Shown here: positions 25,827-35,003 of the stretch, piece after piece
Layout: the number at the start of each line of letters is the position of its first letter
Numbering within the stretch: the stretch's first letter is position 1
Assembly: GCA_035626815.1 (NCBI GenBank)
Contig: DASPMY010000002.1
Location: 6,105-70,104, forward strand
Source: Croceibacterium_A sp035626815
Lineage (GTDB): Bacteria; Pseudomonadota; Alphaproteobacteria; Sphingomonadales; Sphingomonadaceae
DNA length: 64,000 nucleotides
Reading direction: 5' to 3'
Notes under the pieces: generated by a model
Told to the model about the DNA's origin: nothing
Seen by the model: the letters and a program-made list of their open reading frames with translations, nothing else
Database searches by the model: none
Program-made: the position numbers and the translations under genes

Positions 25827-26951
25827 ATGGATTTCCTTCTCGCTCCTCCCGTCCGCATCCACCCGTACTTCGGCTACCGCAGCCGCGACCGGCTGGTGAT
25901 CCGCGCCCGCGCGCTGCGCTCGGGCCGCGACGGCTTCACCCGCGGCGGCCGGCTCAAGGCGATGCGCACGATGCTGGCGCAGTTCGCCTCGCGCGAGGAA
26001 GCCGGCGTCCCGGTCACGCTCGAGATCGAGGCCCGCGGCAAGGTGCTGGTCCGGCACCACGGCGAAACCGACCGCGAAGGCTTCGTCCACTTCGACGTCG
26101 CGCTCGAGCCGCCGTTCGACCTGCCGCCGCAGCCGGTGTGGGAGGTGGTCGCGCTGCACTGGCTCAACCGCGACGGGCCGCAGTGCGTCGAAGGCCACGT
26201 GCTCGCGCCCGGGGCGACCAGCCGGCTGGCCGTGATCTCCGACATCGACGACACGATCGTCGAGACCGGCGTGACCGGGGGCATGCGCTCGATCGCGCGC
26301 AACTGGCGCCGGCTGATCGCCGAATTGCCCGACGAGCGCATCGCCGTGCCCGGGGCCGACGCGTTCTACGGCGCGCTCGGCGGCGGGCAGGTGCTGCCGC
26401 CCGGCGAGCTGCGCCCGGGCAAGCGCGTTCCGGCGACGCACCGGCCGTTCTTCTACGTCTCGTCGAGCCCGTGGAATCTGTTCGCCTACCTGGTCGCCTT
26501 CCAGCGCGCCAAAGGCCTGCCGCTCGGGCCGCTGCTGCTGCGCGACTGGGGCTTTGACCGCGCCACGCTCGGCTCGGCCGGGCACGGGGCGCACAAGGGC
26601 GCGGCGATCGCGGCGATCCTGGCGATGTACCCCGATCTCCGCTTCGCGCTGATCGGCGACGACACCCAGGGCGACCTGCCGGCTTACGCCGCGGCGGTCG
26701 AGCAGAACCGCCAGCGCGTGGCGGCGATCTTCATCCGCACGACCGCGGCCGACCGCCTGTCGCCGCAGGAGACGGCGGCGCGGGCGCTGATCGAGGCCGC
26801 CGGCGTCCCGCTGTGGCTCGGCGACACCTATTCGGTCGGCGAGGATTTCCTGCACGCGGTCGGCTTCACCCCCGGCGGCGAGACCGAGCAGATCGTCCGC
26901 GCGGTCGAGAAGCGGCCGACCGAGGCGGACAAGCAGGCAACCGTGGCCTGA
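25827..26951 (+). CDS. App1-type phosphatidate phosphatase domain protein (DUF2183)
   Basis: A 374-residue protein with the DUF2183/App1 catalytic motif SDIDDTIVETGVTGG near residue 138 (DxDxT of haloacid-dehalogenase-type phosphatases). FFYVSSSPWNLF and the later IGDDTQGD complete the set. Yeast App1 dephosphorylates phosphatidic acid. Bacterial relatives are of unsettled substrate. No signal peptide is seen. An N-terminal beta-rich domain (about 1-125) precedes the phosphatase. It stands upstream of the M48 protease gene with a 51-base gap. Confidence 0.82.
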   Translation: MDFLLAPPVRIHPYFGYRSRDRLVIRARALRSGRDGFTRGGRLKAMRTMLAQFASREEAGVPVTLEIEARGKVLVRHHGETDREGFVHFDVALEPPFDLPPQPVWEVVALHWLNRDGPQCVEGHVLAPGATSRLAVISDIDDTIVETGVTGGMRSIARNWRRLIAELPDERIAVPGADAFYGALGGGQVLPPGELRPGKRVPATHRPFFYVSSSPWNLFAYLVAFQRAKGLPLGPLLLRDWGFDRATLGSAGHGAHKGAAIAAILAMYPDLRFALIGDDTQGDLPAYAAAVEQNRQRVAAIFIRTTAADRLSPQETAARALIEAAGVPLWLGDTYSVGEDFLHAVGFTPGGETEQIVRAVEKRPTEADKQATVA

Positions 26952-27002
26952 GCGCACGGCTTCAGTTCCCATTCAGGCCGCGATGGGCTAGCCCTCGTTG
27001 CG

Positions 27003-28373
27003 ATGCGATCCGTTGCCCGCCTGCTCGCCCGGATTGCCGCGTTCGCGGCGATGCTGTGCCTCCTCGCCCAGCCGGCGGCCGCCCAGCGGGCGATCCTGCG
27101 CGACGCCGAGACCGAGGCCCTGCTGCAGGAGCTGGTCGACCCGCTGGCCGCCGCCGCCGGCTTGCCGAAGGGCGCGGTCGAGGTGGTGCTGGTCAACGAC
27201 CCGTCGATCAACGCCTTCGTCGCCGGGGGCCAGCGGATCTACGTCCATTCGGGGCTGATCAACGCCGCCGACAGCGCCAACGAGGTCCAGGGGGTGCTGG
27301 CGCACGAGCTCGGCCACATCACCGGCGGGCACATGATCAGCATCTACGACGGCGCCGGCAAGGCGATGAAGATCCAGCTGATCTCGATGCTGGTCGGGAT
27401 CGCGGCGACGCTCGCCGGAGCCGGCGAGGCCGGGATGGGCGCGATGGCGCTCGGCGAGCAGGCCGCGCTCGGCTCGTTCCTGACCTTCAGTCGGACGCAG
27501 GAATCGAGCGCGGACGCGGCGGGCGCCGAATACCTGTCGGCGGCGGGCATCTCGGGCAAGGGCTCGATCACGTTCTTCAAGAAGCTGCAGAACCAGGAGT
27601 TCCGCTACGGCTTCAGCCAGGACGACGAGCAGACTTTCGCCCGCAGCCACCCGCTTTCGGGCGACCGCATCTCGCGGCTGGAGGCGGGCTACTCGGCCGA
27701 TCCCGCATGGGACCGTCCGCCCGACGCCGGGCAGCAGGCGCGGTTCGAGCGCATCAAGGCCAAGCTCTACGGCTATCTCGCCGAGCCGGCGCGGACGCTC
27801 AACGCCTATCCGGCCTACCTGACCTCGGTGCCCGCGCGCTACGCCCGCGCTTATGCCTACCACAAGGAATCCAAGATGGCCGAGGCGCTGGCGGAAACCG
27901 ATGCGCTGATCGCCGCCGATCCCGACGATCCCTACTTCCTCGAGCTGAAGGGCCAGGTGCTGCTCGAATCGGGCCGGCCGGGCGAGGCGCTCGCGCCGCT
28001 GCGGCGGGCGACCGAGATCACCGGCAACGATCCGCTCATCGCCAGCACCTTCGGCCATGCCCTGATCGCCACCGAGGACAAGGCCAACCTCGACGAGGCC
28101 GAGACCGTGCTCCGGGCCGCGGTCGGCCGCGACCGGGAGAACCCGATGGCGTGGTACCAGCTCGGCGTGGTCTACGGCGCGCGCGGCGACATCCCCCGCG
28201 CCCAGCTGGCCAGCGCCGAGCAGCAGATCATGAGCGGCAACGCCCGCCAGGCGCTGCAGAACGCCGAGAGCGCCGAGCGCAGCCTGCCGACCGGCTCGCC
28301 CGACTGGATCCGGGCGCAGGACGTCGCCCTGCAGGCTCGTGCCGAGATCGAGCGCGAGCGCGAGCGGAACTAG
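27003..28373 (+). CDS. M48-family metalloprotease with TPR tail (BepA/YfgC-like)
   Basis: This 456-residue exported protein has a signal peptide ending near QPAAAQ. The M48 zinc motif HELGH lies at H101-H105, and the third ligand is E167 in QESSADAAGAEY. The C-terminal half (about 275-456) has TPR-like helices with AYAYHKESKMAEALAETD and later repeats. E. coli BepA, with the same layout, guards outer-membrane protein assembly in the periplasm. The following gene (DsbA-like) starts 10 bases after the stop, consistent with shared envelope quality control. Confidence 0.87.
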   Translation: MRSVARLLARIAAFAAMLCLLAQPAAAQRAILRDAETEALLQELVDPLAAAAGLPKGAVEVVLVNDPSINAFVAGGQRIYVHSGLINAADSANEVQGVLAHELGHITGGHMISIYDGAGKAMKIQLISMLVGIAATLAGAGEAGMGAMALGEQAALGSFLTFSRTQESSADAAGAEYLSAAGISGKGSITFFKKLQNQEFRYGFSQDDEQTFARSHPLSGDRISRLEAGYSADPAWDRPPDAGQQARFERIKAKLYGYLAEPARTLNAYPAYLTSVPARYARAYAYHKESKMAEALAETDALIAADPDDPYFLELKGQVLLESGRPGEALAPLRRATEITGNDPLIASTFGHALIATEDKANLDEAETVLRAAVGRDRENPMAWYQLGVVYGARGDIPRAQLASAEQQIMSGNARQALQNAESAERSLPTGSPDWIRAQDVALQARAEIERERERN

Positions 28374-28383
28374 CCCGCCGACG

Positions 28384-29076
28384 ATGCGCTGGCTGCTGAC
28401 CCTGGTCATCGCCCTGGCGGCCGGCTTCGCCGGCGCCGCCGCGTGGGACCTGGCCGGGCTCGGCGGCCGCGCGACGCGCGACTACCTGCTGGCCAATCCC
28501 GAAGTGCTGCCCGAGGCGATGGACGTGCTCCAGCGGCGCGAGCAGCAGGCGCGCATCGAGCCGCTGCGCCGCGAGCTCGAGACGCCGTTCCCCGGCGCGG
28601 TGCTCGGCAATCCGGCCGGCACCGTCACGCTGGTCGAGTTCAGCGACTATGCCTGCACTTATTGCCGCCAGAGCGTGGCTGACGTCGCCGCGCTGATCGC
28701 CGCCAACCCCGACTTGCGCGTGGTCATCCGCGAGTACCCGATCCTCGCCCCCGAGAGCGTCGATGCCGCGCGGATGGCGCTCGCCGCGGCGCAGCAGGGG
28801 CGCTTCGCCGCGTTCCACGACGCGATGTACCGCCTCGGCCCGCCGAGCGCCGAGTCGATCGAGGCGGCGGCCACCGAGGCCGGCGTCGACCTCGCCCGCG
28901 CGCGCGCGGCGATCGCCGGCGGCGGGCTCGACGCGCAGCTGCAGGCCAACCACGCCCTGGCCTCGCAGCTCGGCATTTCCGGCACGCCCGGCTGGGTCGT
29001 CGGCGACCAGGCGCTCAACGGCGCGCTCGGCCGCGCGGCGCTCGGCGAGGCGGTGGCGGAGGCGCGCCGCTCCTGA
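28384..29076 (+). CDS. DsbA-family thiol oxidoreductase (Com1/ScsC-like)
   Basis: The 230-residue periplasmic protein has an N-terminal signal/anchor, then FSDYACTYCRQS carrying the active-site C91-x2-C94. GISGTPGWVVGDQ holds the cis-Pro of the thioredoxin fold. The family oxidises or isomerises disulfides in exported proteins. It follows the BepA-like protease by 10 bases. The N-terminal helical extension before the thioredoxin domain resembles Com1 proteins, which trimerise. The redox partner is not in the window. Confidence 0.85.
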   Translation: MRWLLTLVIALAAGFAGAAAWDLAGLGGRATRDYLLANPEVLPEAMDVLQRREQQARIEPLRRELETPFPGAVLGNPAGTVTLVEFSDYACTYCRQSVADVAALIAANPDLRVVIREYPILAPESVDAARMALAAAQQGRFAAFHDAMYRLGPPSAESIEAAATEAGVDLARARAAIAGGGLDAQLQANHALASQLGISGTPGWVVGDQALNGALGRAALGEAVAEARRS

Positions 29077-29153
29077 GCCTGGCGCTGCCCTTCGCGGCCC
29101 GGCGCGCCGAAAAGGTTGCGCCCGACGGAGCCCGACCCGATAAAGCGCGTTCC

Positions 29154-30353
29154 ATGGCGATGCTGCAGTTCCGCCCCGCGCCGTTCTTCCGGGACAAGGA
29201 CAAGGCCTTCTGGCGCCTGCAGTTCATCGGCTGGGGCGGCTCGGCGCTGCTGCGGGCGATGACCAACATCGCCAACGAGAAGCCGCTGTCGTTCCTCGTG
29301 CTGACGCTGATCGCCACCGTCACCGGGTTCTCGATCAGCCTGATCCTGTCGGTCATCTACAGCAAGCTGATCAACCGCCGCCCGCTGGTCACCTGGGGCC
29401 TGACGGCGCTGGCGCTGGCGATCGCGGTGGTCGTCTCGGCGACGATCAACGGCTGGACCATCAGCCTCTACCAGGCCGGCAGCGAGGCCAGCTTCACCTC
29501 GCTGGTGCTCGGCGTGTTCTATCTCGACATGACGCTGCTCGGGGCGTGGTCGGCGCTGTACTACGCGATCAACTACTACCTCCAGGTCGAGGAGCAGACC
29601 GACCGGCTCGAGCGGCTCGAGGCGCAGGCGACGAGCGCTCAGCTCGCCATGTTGCGCTACCAGCTCAACCCGCATTTCCTGTTCAACACCTTGAACTCGA
29701 TCAGCACGCTTGTTCTGCTCAAGCAGACGGAACCCGCCAACGCGATGCTCACCCGCCTGTCCAGCTTCCTGCGCCACACGCTGGTGACCCAGCCGGGCGG
29801 CAAGGTCTCGGTCGCGCAGGAAGTCGAGACGCTCAAGCTGTACCTCGACATCGAGCGGATGCGCTTCGAGGAGCGGCTGCGCACGGTGTTCCGGATCGAG
29901 CCCGCCGCGGCCAACGCCAGCCTGCCCTCGCTGCTGCTCCAGCCGCTGGTCGAGAACGCCATCAAGTACGCCGTCTCGCCGCAGGAGGAAGGCGCGCGGA
30001 TCAGCCTGACCGCGCAAGTGCTCGGCAGCCGCCTGCGCGTGACCGTCGCCGACACCGGGCCGGGGCTGCAGGGGCAGGCGGCGGCGATGCGCGCCGGCGA
30101 CGGCATCCCGGCCAGCCAGACCTCGACCGGCCTCGGCCTCGCCAACATCCGCGACCGCCTGGCGCAAGCCTATGGCGAGGACCACCGCTTCGAGATCGAC
30201 ACGCCGCCCGAAGGCGGCTTCACGGTGATCATCGAGCTGCCCTACGAAGTGCACCACGAGCCGGGCGCCGCCCGCCCGGCCGAACCGAAACCGACCGCGG
30301 CGCCGGCCGTTACCAACTTGCCCGGGCAACGGGCCATGGGAACCAACGCATGA
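29154..30353 (+). CDS. LytS-type sensor histidine kinase
   Basis: This inner-membrane kinase (399 residues) has four predicted membrane spans (about residues 25-145), a short coiled coil and a His_kinase domain. The phospho-acceptor is H174 in RYQLNPHFLFNTLNSIS. A GHKL ATPase with LLQPLVENAIKYA and DTGPGL-G follows. A C-terminal proline/alanine tail is present. The response regulator ATG overlaps its stop (ATGA). No periplasmic sensor domain is visible, so the signal may be within the membrane. A paralogous pair occurs at 61940-63930. Confidence 0.9.
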   Translation: MAMLQFRPAPFFRDKDKAFWRLQFIGWGGSALLRAMTNIANEKPLSFLVLTLIATVTGFSISLILSVIYSKLINRRPLVTWGLTALALAIAVVVSATINGWTISLYQAGSEASFTSLVLGVFYLDMTLLGAWSALYYAINYYLQVEEQTDRLERLEAQATSAQLAMLRYQLNPHFLFNTLNSISTLVLLKQTEPANAMLTRLSSFLRHTLVTQPGGKVSVAQEVETLKLYLDIERMRFEERLRTVFRIEPAAANASLPSLLLQPLVENAIKYAVSPQEEGARISLTAQVLGSRLRVTVADTGPGLQGQAAAMRAGDGIPASQTSTGLGLANIRDRLAQAYGEDHRFEIDTPPEGGFTVIIELPYEVHHEPGAARPAEPKPTAAPAVTNLPGQRAMGTNA

Positions 30354-31144
30354 CCATCCGAACGCTGCTCGTCGATGACGAGAAACTCGCCATCCAGGGG
30401 CTCCAGCTGCGGCTCGAGCCTTATGCCGACGTCGAGATCATCGGCACCTGCGCCAACGGGCGCGAGGCGATCCGCGCGATCAAGACCGAGAAGCCGGACC
30501 TGGTGTTCCTCGACATCCAGATGCCCGGCTTCGACGGCTTCTCGGTGGTCAAGGGGGTGATGGAGATCGAGCCGCCGCTGTTCGTCTTCGTCACCGCCTA
30601 CGAGGAGCACGCGATCCGCGCATTCGAGGCCAACGCGGTCAACTACCTGATGAAGCCGGTCGACGAGGACAAGCTCGCCGACACGCTCGACCGCGTGCGC
30701 ACGCGCCTGGCCGAAAAGCGCTCGGCCGAGGAAGCCAGGAAGCTGCAGGACGTGCTCGCCGAGATCGCCCCCGACGCGATCGACAACATGCCGGCCGACG
30801 ACGAAAGCGCCGGCCGCTACGAGCGGATGATCAACATCAAGGACCGCGGGCAGATCTTCCGCGTCGACGTCGAGTCGATCGAGCACATCGAGGCCGCCGG
30901 CGACTACATGTGCATCTACACCGGCGACAACTCGCTGATCCTGCGCGAGACGATGAAGGACCTCGAACGGCGGCTCGACCCGCGGGTGTTCCAGCGCGTC
31001 CACCGCTCGACGATCGTCAACCTCGACCAGGTCCGCCAGGTCAAGCCGCACACCAACGGCGAATGCTTCCTGGTGCTCGGCTCGGGCGCCGAGGTGAAGG
31101 TCAGCCGGTCCTACCGGGATGTCGTGGCCAGGTTCGTCCACTAG
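30350..31144 (+). CDS. LytTR-family response regulator
   Basis: The 264-residue regulator has a receiver domain (phospho-acceptor D55 in VFLDIQMPGFDG, with VDDEK at the start and K in NYLMKPVDE) and a C-terminal LytTR DNA-binding domain (about 155-264; QVFRVDVESIEHIEAAGDYM-like, then FQRVHRSTIVNLDQV). It should act with the kinase encoded directly upstream, with which it is translationally coupled. A palindromic repeat lies just downstream. Confidence 0.92.
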   Translation: MTIRTLLVDDEKLAIQGLQLRLEPYADVEIIGTCANGREAIRAIKTEKPDLVFLDIQMPGFDGFSVVKGVMEIEPPLFVFVTAYEEHAIRAFEANAVNYLMKPVDEDKLADTLDRVRTRLAEKRSAEEARKLQDVLAEIAPDAIDNMPADDESAGRYERMINIKDRGQIFRVDVESIEHIEAAGDYMCIYTGDNSLILRETMKDLERRLDPRVFQRVHRSTIVNLDQVRQVKPHTNGECFLVLGSGAEVKVSRSYRDVVARFVH

Positions 31145-31163
31145 CCCCCTCATCCCCACGTCC

Positions 31164-31228
31164 CGTTCGCATCGAGCGAAGTCGAGATGTGTGCGCCCAA
31201 CGTGTCTCGACTTCGCTCGACACGAACG
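31164..31228. repeat. Palindromic repeat, family 1, copy A (intergenic)
   Basis: An imperfect 65-base palindrome. The left arm begins CGTTCGCATCGAGCGAAGTC and the right arm ends in GACTTCGCTCGACACGAACG, its near-complement. It separates the LytTR regulator from nadC and ends 15 bases before the nadC start. Two related copies lie in the suf operon, at 43171-43233 and 47109-47195, inside coding sequence. In this location it is non-coding and could form a transcript hairpin. Confidence 0.85.
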
Positions 31229-31242
31229 GATAGGGGAGGGGC

Positions 31243-32106
31243 GTGACTGAATTCTCCCTCCCCGGCTTCGACCTCGACCGCTTCGTCCGCGAGACGCTGG
31301 ATGAGGATTTGGGCGCCGGCCTTCCCGGCGGCGGGCATGACGTCACGGCGGAAAGCGTGATCCCCGCCGACGCGCGGTTCGCCGGCGTGATGGACAGCCG
31401 CGACGCCATCGTCGTCGCCGGCCTGCCGATCGCGGCCGCGTTCTTCCGCGCGCTCGACCCGGCGATCGAGATCGAGCTGCTGGCCGGGGAAGGCGCCGAA
31501 GTCCCGGCCGGCAGCGACCTGATGCGGCTCGCCGGTACCGCCCGCGCGCTGCTCACCGCCGAGCGCAGCGCGCTCAACACCGTGCAGCACCTCAGCGGCA
31601 TCGCCACGCTGACCCGGCAGTATGTCGCCGCGATGGGCGACGCGCGCTGCGTGCTGCTCGACACCCGCAAGACCATCCCCGGCCTCAGGCACCTCGAGAA
31701 ATACGCCACGCGCATGGGCGGGGCGCAGAACCACCGCCTCGGCCTGTGGGACGCGGCGATGATCAAGGACAACCACATTCTCGTCGCCGGCGGCGTCGGC
31801 GAGGCGGTGCGGCGGGCGCGCGCGGCGGGCGTCGGGCGAATCGTCTGCGAGGTCGACCGGCTCGACCAGATCGAGCCCGCGCTGGCGGCCGGGGCGACCC
31901 ACCTGCTGCTCGACAACATGGCGCCGGCGACCTTGCGCGAGGCGGTGGCGCGGGTCGCTGGCCGCGTGCCGAGCGAAGCCTCGGGCGGGGTGCGGCTCGA
32001 CACCATCGGCGCGATCGCCGCGACCGGGGTCGACTACGTCTCGGTCGGGCGCCTGACCCAGAGCGCGCCGGCCGCCGACATCGGCCTCGACTTCACCCCG
32101 CTGTGA
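31243..32106 (+). CDS. nadC: Nicotinate-nucleotide pyrophosphorylase (quinolinate phosphoribosyltransferase)
   Basis: NadC converts quinolinate and PRPP to nicotinate mononucleotide in de novo NAD synthesis. At 287 residues it is full length. The LDEDLG--GHDVT opening, AERSALNTVQHLSGIAT, LDTRKTIPGLR-LEKYAT--GG, KDNHI and the late VDYVSVGRLTQSA motifs are present. The start is GTG at 31243 with GGGGAGGGG close upstream. nadA and nadB are not in the window. Its stop overlaps the GTG of the RNase T2 gene. Confidence 0.95.
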   Translation: MTEFSLPGFDLDRFVRETLDEDLGAGLPGGGHDVTAESVIPADARFAGVMDSRDAIVVAGLPIAAAFFRALDPAIEIELLAGEGAEVPAGSDLMRLAGTARALLTAERSALNTVQHLSGIATLTRQYVAAMGDARCVLLDTRKTIPGLRHLEKYATRMGGAQNHRLGLWDAAMIKDNHILVAGGVGEAVRRARAAGVGRIVCEVDRLDQIEPALAAGATHLLLDNMAPATLREAVARVAGRVPSEASGGVRLDTIGAIAATGVDYVSVGRLTQSAPAADIGLDFTPL

Positions 32107-32810
32107 GGCGCATCGCGGCCCTCGCGGCGCTAGCGGGCGCCGTTCCGGGCAGCGCCCTGGCCCAGGCCTACCAGTGCCGCGCGCCGCAAGCCGCCGTCGC
32201 CGTGCCGTCGGTCGAGCGCGACGGGCCGGTCCGGCGAGTCCCGGTGACCGGCTACACGCTGGCGCTGACCTGGTCGCCCGAGTTCTGCCGCGGGCGCGAG
32301 GGCCGCGCCGCGGACCGGCGGCAATGCTCGGGCCGGGCCGGGCGATTCGGCTTCGTCGTCCACGGCCTGTGGCCCGAAGGGCGCGGCGCCGACTGGCCGC
32401 AATGGTGCCCGGCGCGGCGCGCGCTCACCGGCCGCGAGCTGGCGCGCAACTTGTGCATGACGCCCTCGGCCGCGCTGCTGGCGAACGAGTGGGCCAAGCA
32501 CGGCGCGTGCATGACGCACCGGCCGGAAAGCTACTTGCGCATCACCCGCATCCTGTGGAACAGCTTGCGCTGGCCCGACTTCGACCGCCTTTCGCGCGAC
32601 GACGCGCTGACCGCCGGCGACCTCCGCCGGGCGTTCGCCGACGCCAACCGCTACTGGGAGCCCGAGCATGTGGGCCTGGTCGTCAACGAGCGCGGCTGGC
32701 TGCGCGAGCTGCGGCTGTGCTACGGCAAGGACTTCATGCCGGCGAAGTGCGACGCCCGCCGGTTCGGCCCGGGCGATTCGACGCCGATGAAGATCTGGCG
32801 CGGGCTCTAG
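32103..32810 (+). CDS. Secreted ribonuclease T2 family protein
   Basis: The protein (235 residues) begins with a signal peptide ending near SALA (residue 20). Both RNase T2 active-site motifs are intact: FVVHGLWPEG (H87) and ANEWAKHGACM (E129, K132, H133). Several cysteines (62, 75, 102, 118, 136) fit periplasmic disulfides. It should degrade RNA in the periplasm or outside the cell. It starts with GTG overlapping the nadC stop as GTGA, so it is coupled to NAD synthesis by position only. Confidence 0.9.
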   Translation: MRRIAALAALAGAVPGSALAQAYQCRAPQAAVAVPSVERDGPVRRVPVTGYTLALTWSPEFCRGREGRAADRRQCSGRAGRFGFVVHGLWPEGRGADWPQWCPARRALTGRELARNLCMTPSAALLANEWAKHGACMTHRPESYLRITRILWNSLRWPDFDRLSRDDALTAGDLRRAFADANRYWEPEHVGLVVNERGWLRELRLCYGKDFMPAKCDARRFGPGDSTPMKIWRGL

Positions 32811-33062
32811 ACAAAGCGCTGTCCTACACGCCGCGCGTGTGACAGAACCCGCCCGGCTCTTTCCCATCGTCGTTCCCCTGTCCGGCCGCCTTCTCGCCGC
32901 CGGCCCGGAGCCGTTTTCTGCGGGCAAAGTGTCGCCCGCGTCGCGACCTGGTCCGTTCCCGTCCAAGCCATTGAAAAACCGGTAAAATCCCGCTCGCCAG
33001 GGCGCGGCGGACAAGGCGACGCCCTGTCGCTTTTGTCGCCTTTGTCGCCCGGATCGAGCGCG

Positions 33063-33518
33063 CTAGCGCCTGTCCCGAAAGAATCCGCGCAGCAGCGCCG
33101 CCGCCGGCTCCTCGCCGATGCCCGGATAGACCTCGGGCCGGTGGAGGCACTGCGGCTGCTCGAACACCCGCGCGCCGTGCTCGACCGCGCCGCCCTTGGG
33201 ATCGCCGGCGCCGTAGTACAGCCGCGCGATCCGCGCGTGGGCGATGGCCCCGGCGCACATCGCGCACGGCTCGAGCGTGACCCACAGCTCGCACCCGTCG
33301 AGCCGCTCGCTGCCCAGCGCCGCGGCCGCGCGGCGCAACGCGAGGACCTCGGCGTGGGCGGTCGGGTCGGCCAGCCCGCGCGGCGCGTTGTGCCCCTCGC
33401 CCAGCACCACGCCGTCCTTGACCACCACCGCGCCGACCGGCACTTCGCCGGCCGCCGCCGCCTGGCGCGCCAGCGCCAGCGCGCGCGCCATCGGGTCCGG
33501 AAGCGGCCAGCGGGTCAT
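33063..33518 (-). CDS. tadA: tRNA-specific adenosine deaminase
   Basis: TadA deaminates adenosine 34 of tRNA-Arg(ACG) to inosine. The zinc and catalytic motif HAE (about residues 55-57) and the PCAMC pair (about 86-90) are intact, with the conserved PVGAVVV, GHN and KGGA segments. The ATG at 33518 gives 151 residues, the normal size. It is divergent from rpmB across about 100 bases, which hold the rpmB promoter. Confidence 0.95.
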   Translation of the reverse strand: MTRWPLPDPMARALALARQAAAAGEVPVGAVVVKDGVVLGEGHNAPRGLADPTAHAEVLALRRAAAALGSERLDGCELWVTLEPCAMCAGAIAHARIARLYYGAGDPKGGAVEHGARVFEQPQCLHRPEVYPGIGEEPAAALLRGFFRDRR

Positions 33519-33544
33519 GGCGAGGGCGCTAGGGCGCGCGATTG

Positions 33545-33573
33545 CTTGACGCAAGCGGGCCTCGCCGCTATGC
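33545..33573 (+). promoter_or_regulatory. Predicted housekeeping promoter of rpmB
   Basis: CTTGAC (33545-33550) and CTATGC (33568-33573) are separated by exactly 17 bases. This matches the alphaproteobacterial sigma-70-type pattern CTTGAC-N17-CTATAT closely. Transcription would start near 33580, about 43 bases before the rpmB ATG. Confidence 0.7.
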
Positions 33574-33622
33574 GCGCCGCTTTCCGAGACACCCCGAAGC
33601 TTCGATTTTCGAGAGACGAACC

Positions 33623-33910
33623 ATGTCGCGCATCTGCGAACTGACCGGCAAGGGCCGCCAGGTCGGCCACAACGTGAGCCACGCCAACAACAAGACCAAG
33701 CGGGTCTTCCTGCCCAACCTGCAGAACGTGACGCTGCTGAGCGAGAAGCTCGACCGGAGCTTCAAGTTCCGCGTCTCGACCCACGGGCTGCGCTCGGTCG
33801 AGCACAACGGCGGGCTCGACAACTGGCTGCTCAAGACTTCGGACGACAAGCTCAGCCCGGCCGCGCTCAAGGTCAAGCGCGAGCTCAAGAAGGCCGCCCA
33901 GGCCGCCTGA
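33623..33910 (+). CDS. rpmB: Large-subunit ribosomal protein L28
   Basis: The 95-residue protein begins MSRICELTGKGRQVGHNVSH, the invariant L28 opening, followed by the NNKTKRVFLPNLQ segment and a basic C-terminus. Only one Cys is present in the N-terminus, so this is the zinc-free type. The ATG at 33623 is favoured by family length and by the strong upstream promoter. It stands alone, not in an operon with rpmG. Confidence 0.97.
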   Translation: MSRICELTGKGRQVGHNVSHANNKTKRVFLPNLQNVTLLSEKLDRSFKFRVSTHGLRSVEHNGGLDNWLLKTSDDKLSPAALKVKRELKKAAQAA

Positions 33911-33953
33911 GCCCTCGGCGCCCGGCGGCGCCGGCTCCCTCCGAAAGAGGCCA

Positions 33954-34952
33954 TCAGCGAGGCGCGCGGCCGGTTGCGCGCGCCCTGGCGGGTGGCCGCC
34001 ACTCGAGCTTGAGCAGCAGCGTGCGCTGCAGTTTGGACGCGTTGTCGTCCGAGATCACCCACACCACCACGCCGCCGCCCGCGGCCGGCTCGATCGCCAG
34101 CCCCTCGTAGTTGTCGCTCGGCAGCGGCTCGGCGAGCTCGGCGACGACCTCGCCGCGCCACGTCTTCCCGGCGCGGATCTCCGCCGGGTCGACCAGCACC
34201 AGCTTGCCGGAGAAGCTCGGCGGCAGCAGCGTGAAGCGCCGCACGAGGACCAGCGCGCGCCCGTCGGGCAATTGCGCGATGTCGACCGGGCGGAAGCCGC
34301 GCGGCGGGCGAAAGCGGAACCGCACCGGCTCGGCCCCCGCCACCGGGTCGCCCGGAAACAGCAGCGCCGGCAGATCGCGGGCGAACCACCGCGGGCTGCC
34401 TTCGGCCAGCACGACGAAGCGGCCGTCGCCGAGCCGGACGATGGCCTCGGGTCCGGTGTTCGACGGCCAGTTGCGCATCGCGCCGGGAAAGACCTGCCCC
34501 GCCGAGCGGCGCGCGGCGGTGTAGCGCGCGATCATGTTCTGCTGCTCGTAGGCCGCCCACAGCGCCCCGCTTTCCGGATCGCGCGTCAGCCCCTCGATGT
34601 CGGCCATCGTCTTCTCGCCCCAGCGGACGTGGATGAAATAGTCGAGCCGCACGGTTCGGCCGGGCCGCCCGGGCGGCGTGAAGCGCAGCAGGCGGCCGTG
34701 ATCGCTCGCTGCCAGCAGGCTGCCGTCGGGCAGCGCGAGCAGCGCCGAATAGCCGCCGAAATGCGAGTTCGGGCTGCTCAGCGACCACACGCCGGCGACG
34801 CGGAACCGGCCGAGCCGGGCGACCGGGACCGCCAGCGGCTCGAGCGCCAGGATCTGCCGGTAGTCGGCCTCCTCGGCCTCGGGCGGCGAGCGCACCCACG
34901 TGCCGGGCGCCAAGCCGGCCATCACGAGCAGCAGGAGGAACAGCCGGCGCAT
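33954..34952 (-). CDS. Phytase-like esterase domain protein, exported
   Basis: The 332-residue protein has a short N-terminal signal sequence (residues 1-18) and the six-bladed beta-propeller pattern of the esterase-like phytase domain: FGGYSALLALPDGSLLAASDHG, IEGLTRDPESGALWAAYEQQN and YEGLAIEPA. These repeats of G-S/E-(G/A)-L..D are typical. The substrate is not known, and most members are periplasmic. It reads toward rpmB. Confidence 0.78.
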   Translation of the reverse strand: MRRLFLLLLVMAGLAPGTWVRSPPEAEEADYRQILALEPLAVPVARLGRFRVAGVWSLSSPNSHFGGYSALLALPDGSLLAASDHGRLLRFTPPGRPGRTVRLDYFIHVRWGEKTMADIEGLTRDPESGALWAAYEQQNMIARYTAARRSAGQVFPGAMRNWPSNTGPEAIVRLGDGRFVVLAEGSPRWFARDLPALLFPGDPVAGAEPVRFRFRPPRGFRPVDIAQLPDGRALVLVRRFTLLPPSFSGKLVLVDPAEIRAGKTWRGEVVAELAEPLPSDNYEGLAIEPAAGGGVVVWVISDDNASKLQRTLLLKLEWRPPARARATGRAPR

Positions 34953-35003
34953 CCGCCCGCGCGACTCGCAAGCGCGGCCGCGGCGGTCAAGCGCCGAGCG
35001 CGG

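Noticed and set aside
24018..26972. A 984-codon ORF on the minus strand
   Set aside because: It is antisense to the PAS-like and App1-like genes and has a repetitive Arg/Gly-rich composition typical of shadow frames in GC-rich DNA.
33010..33060. Short GTCGC-rich repeats before tadA
   Set aside because: Three loose copies in a GC-rich gap with no regular spacing; not a CRISPR or a clear operator.
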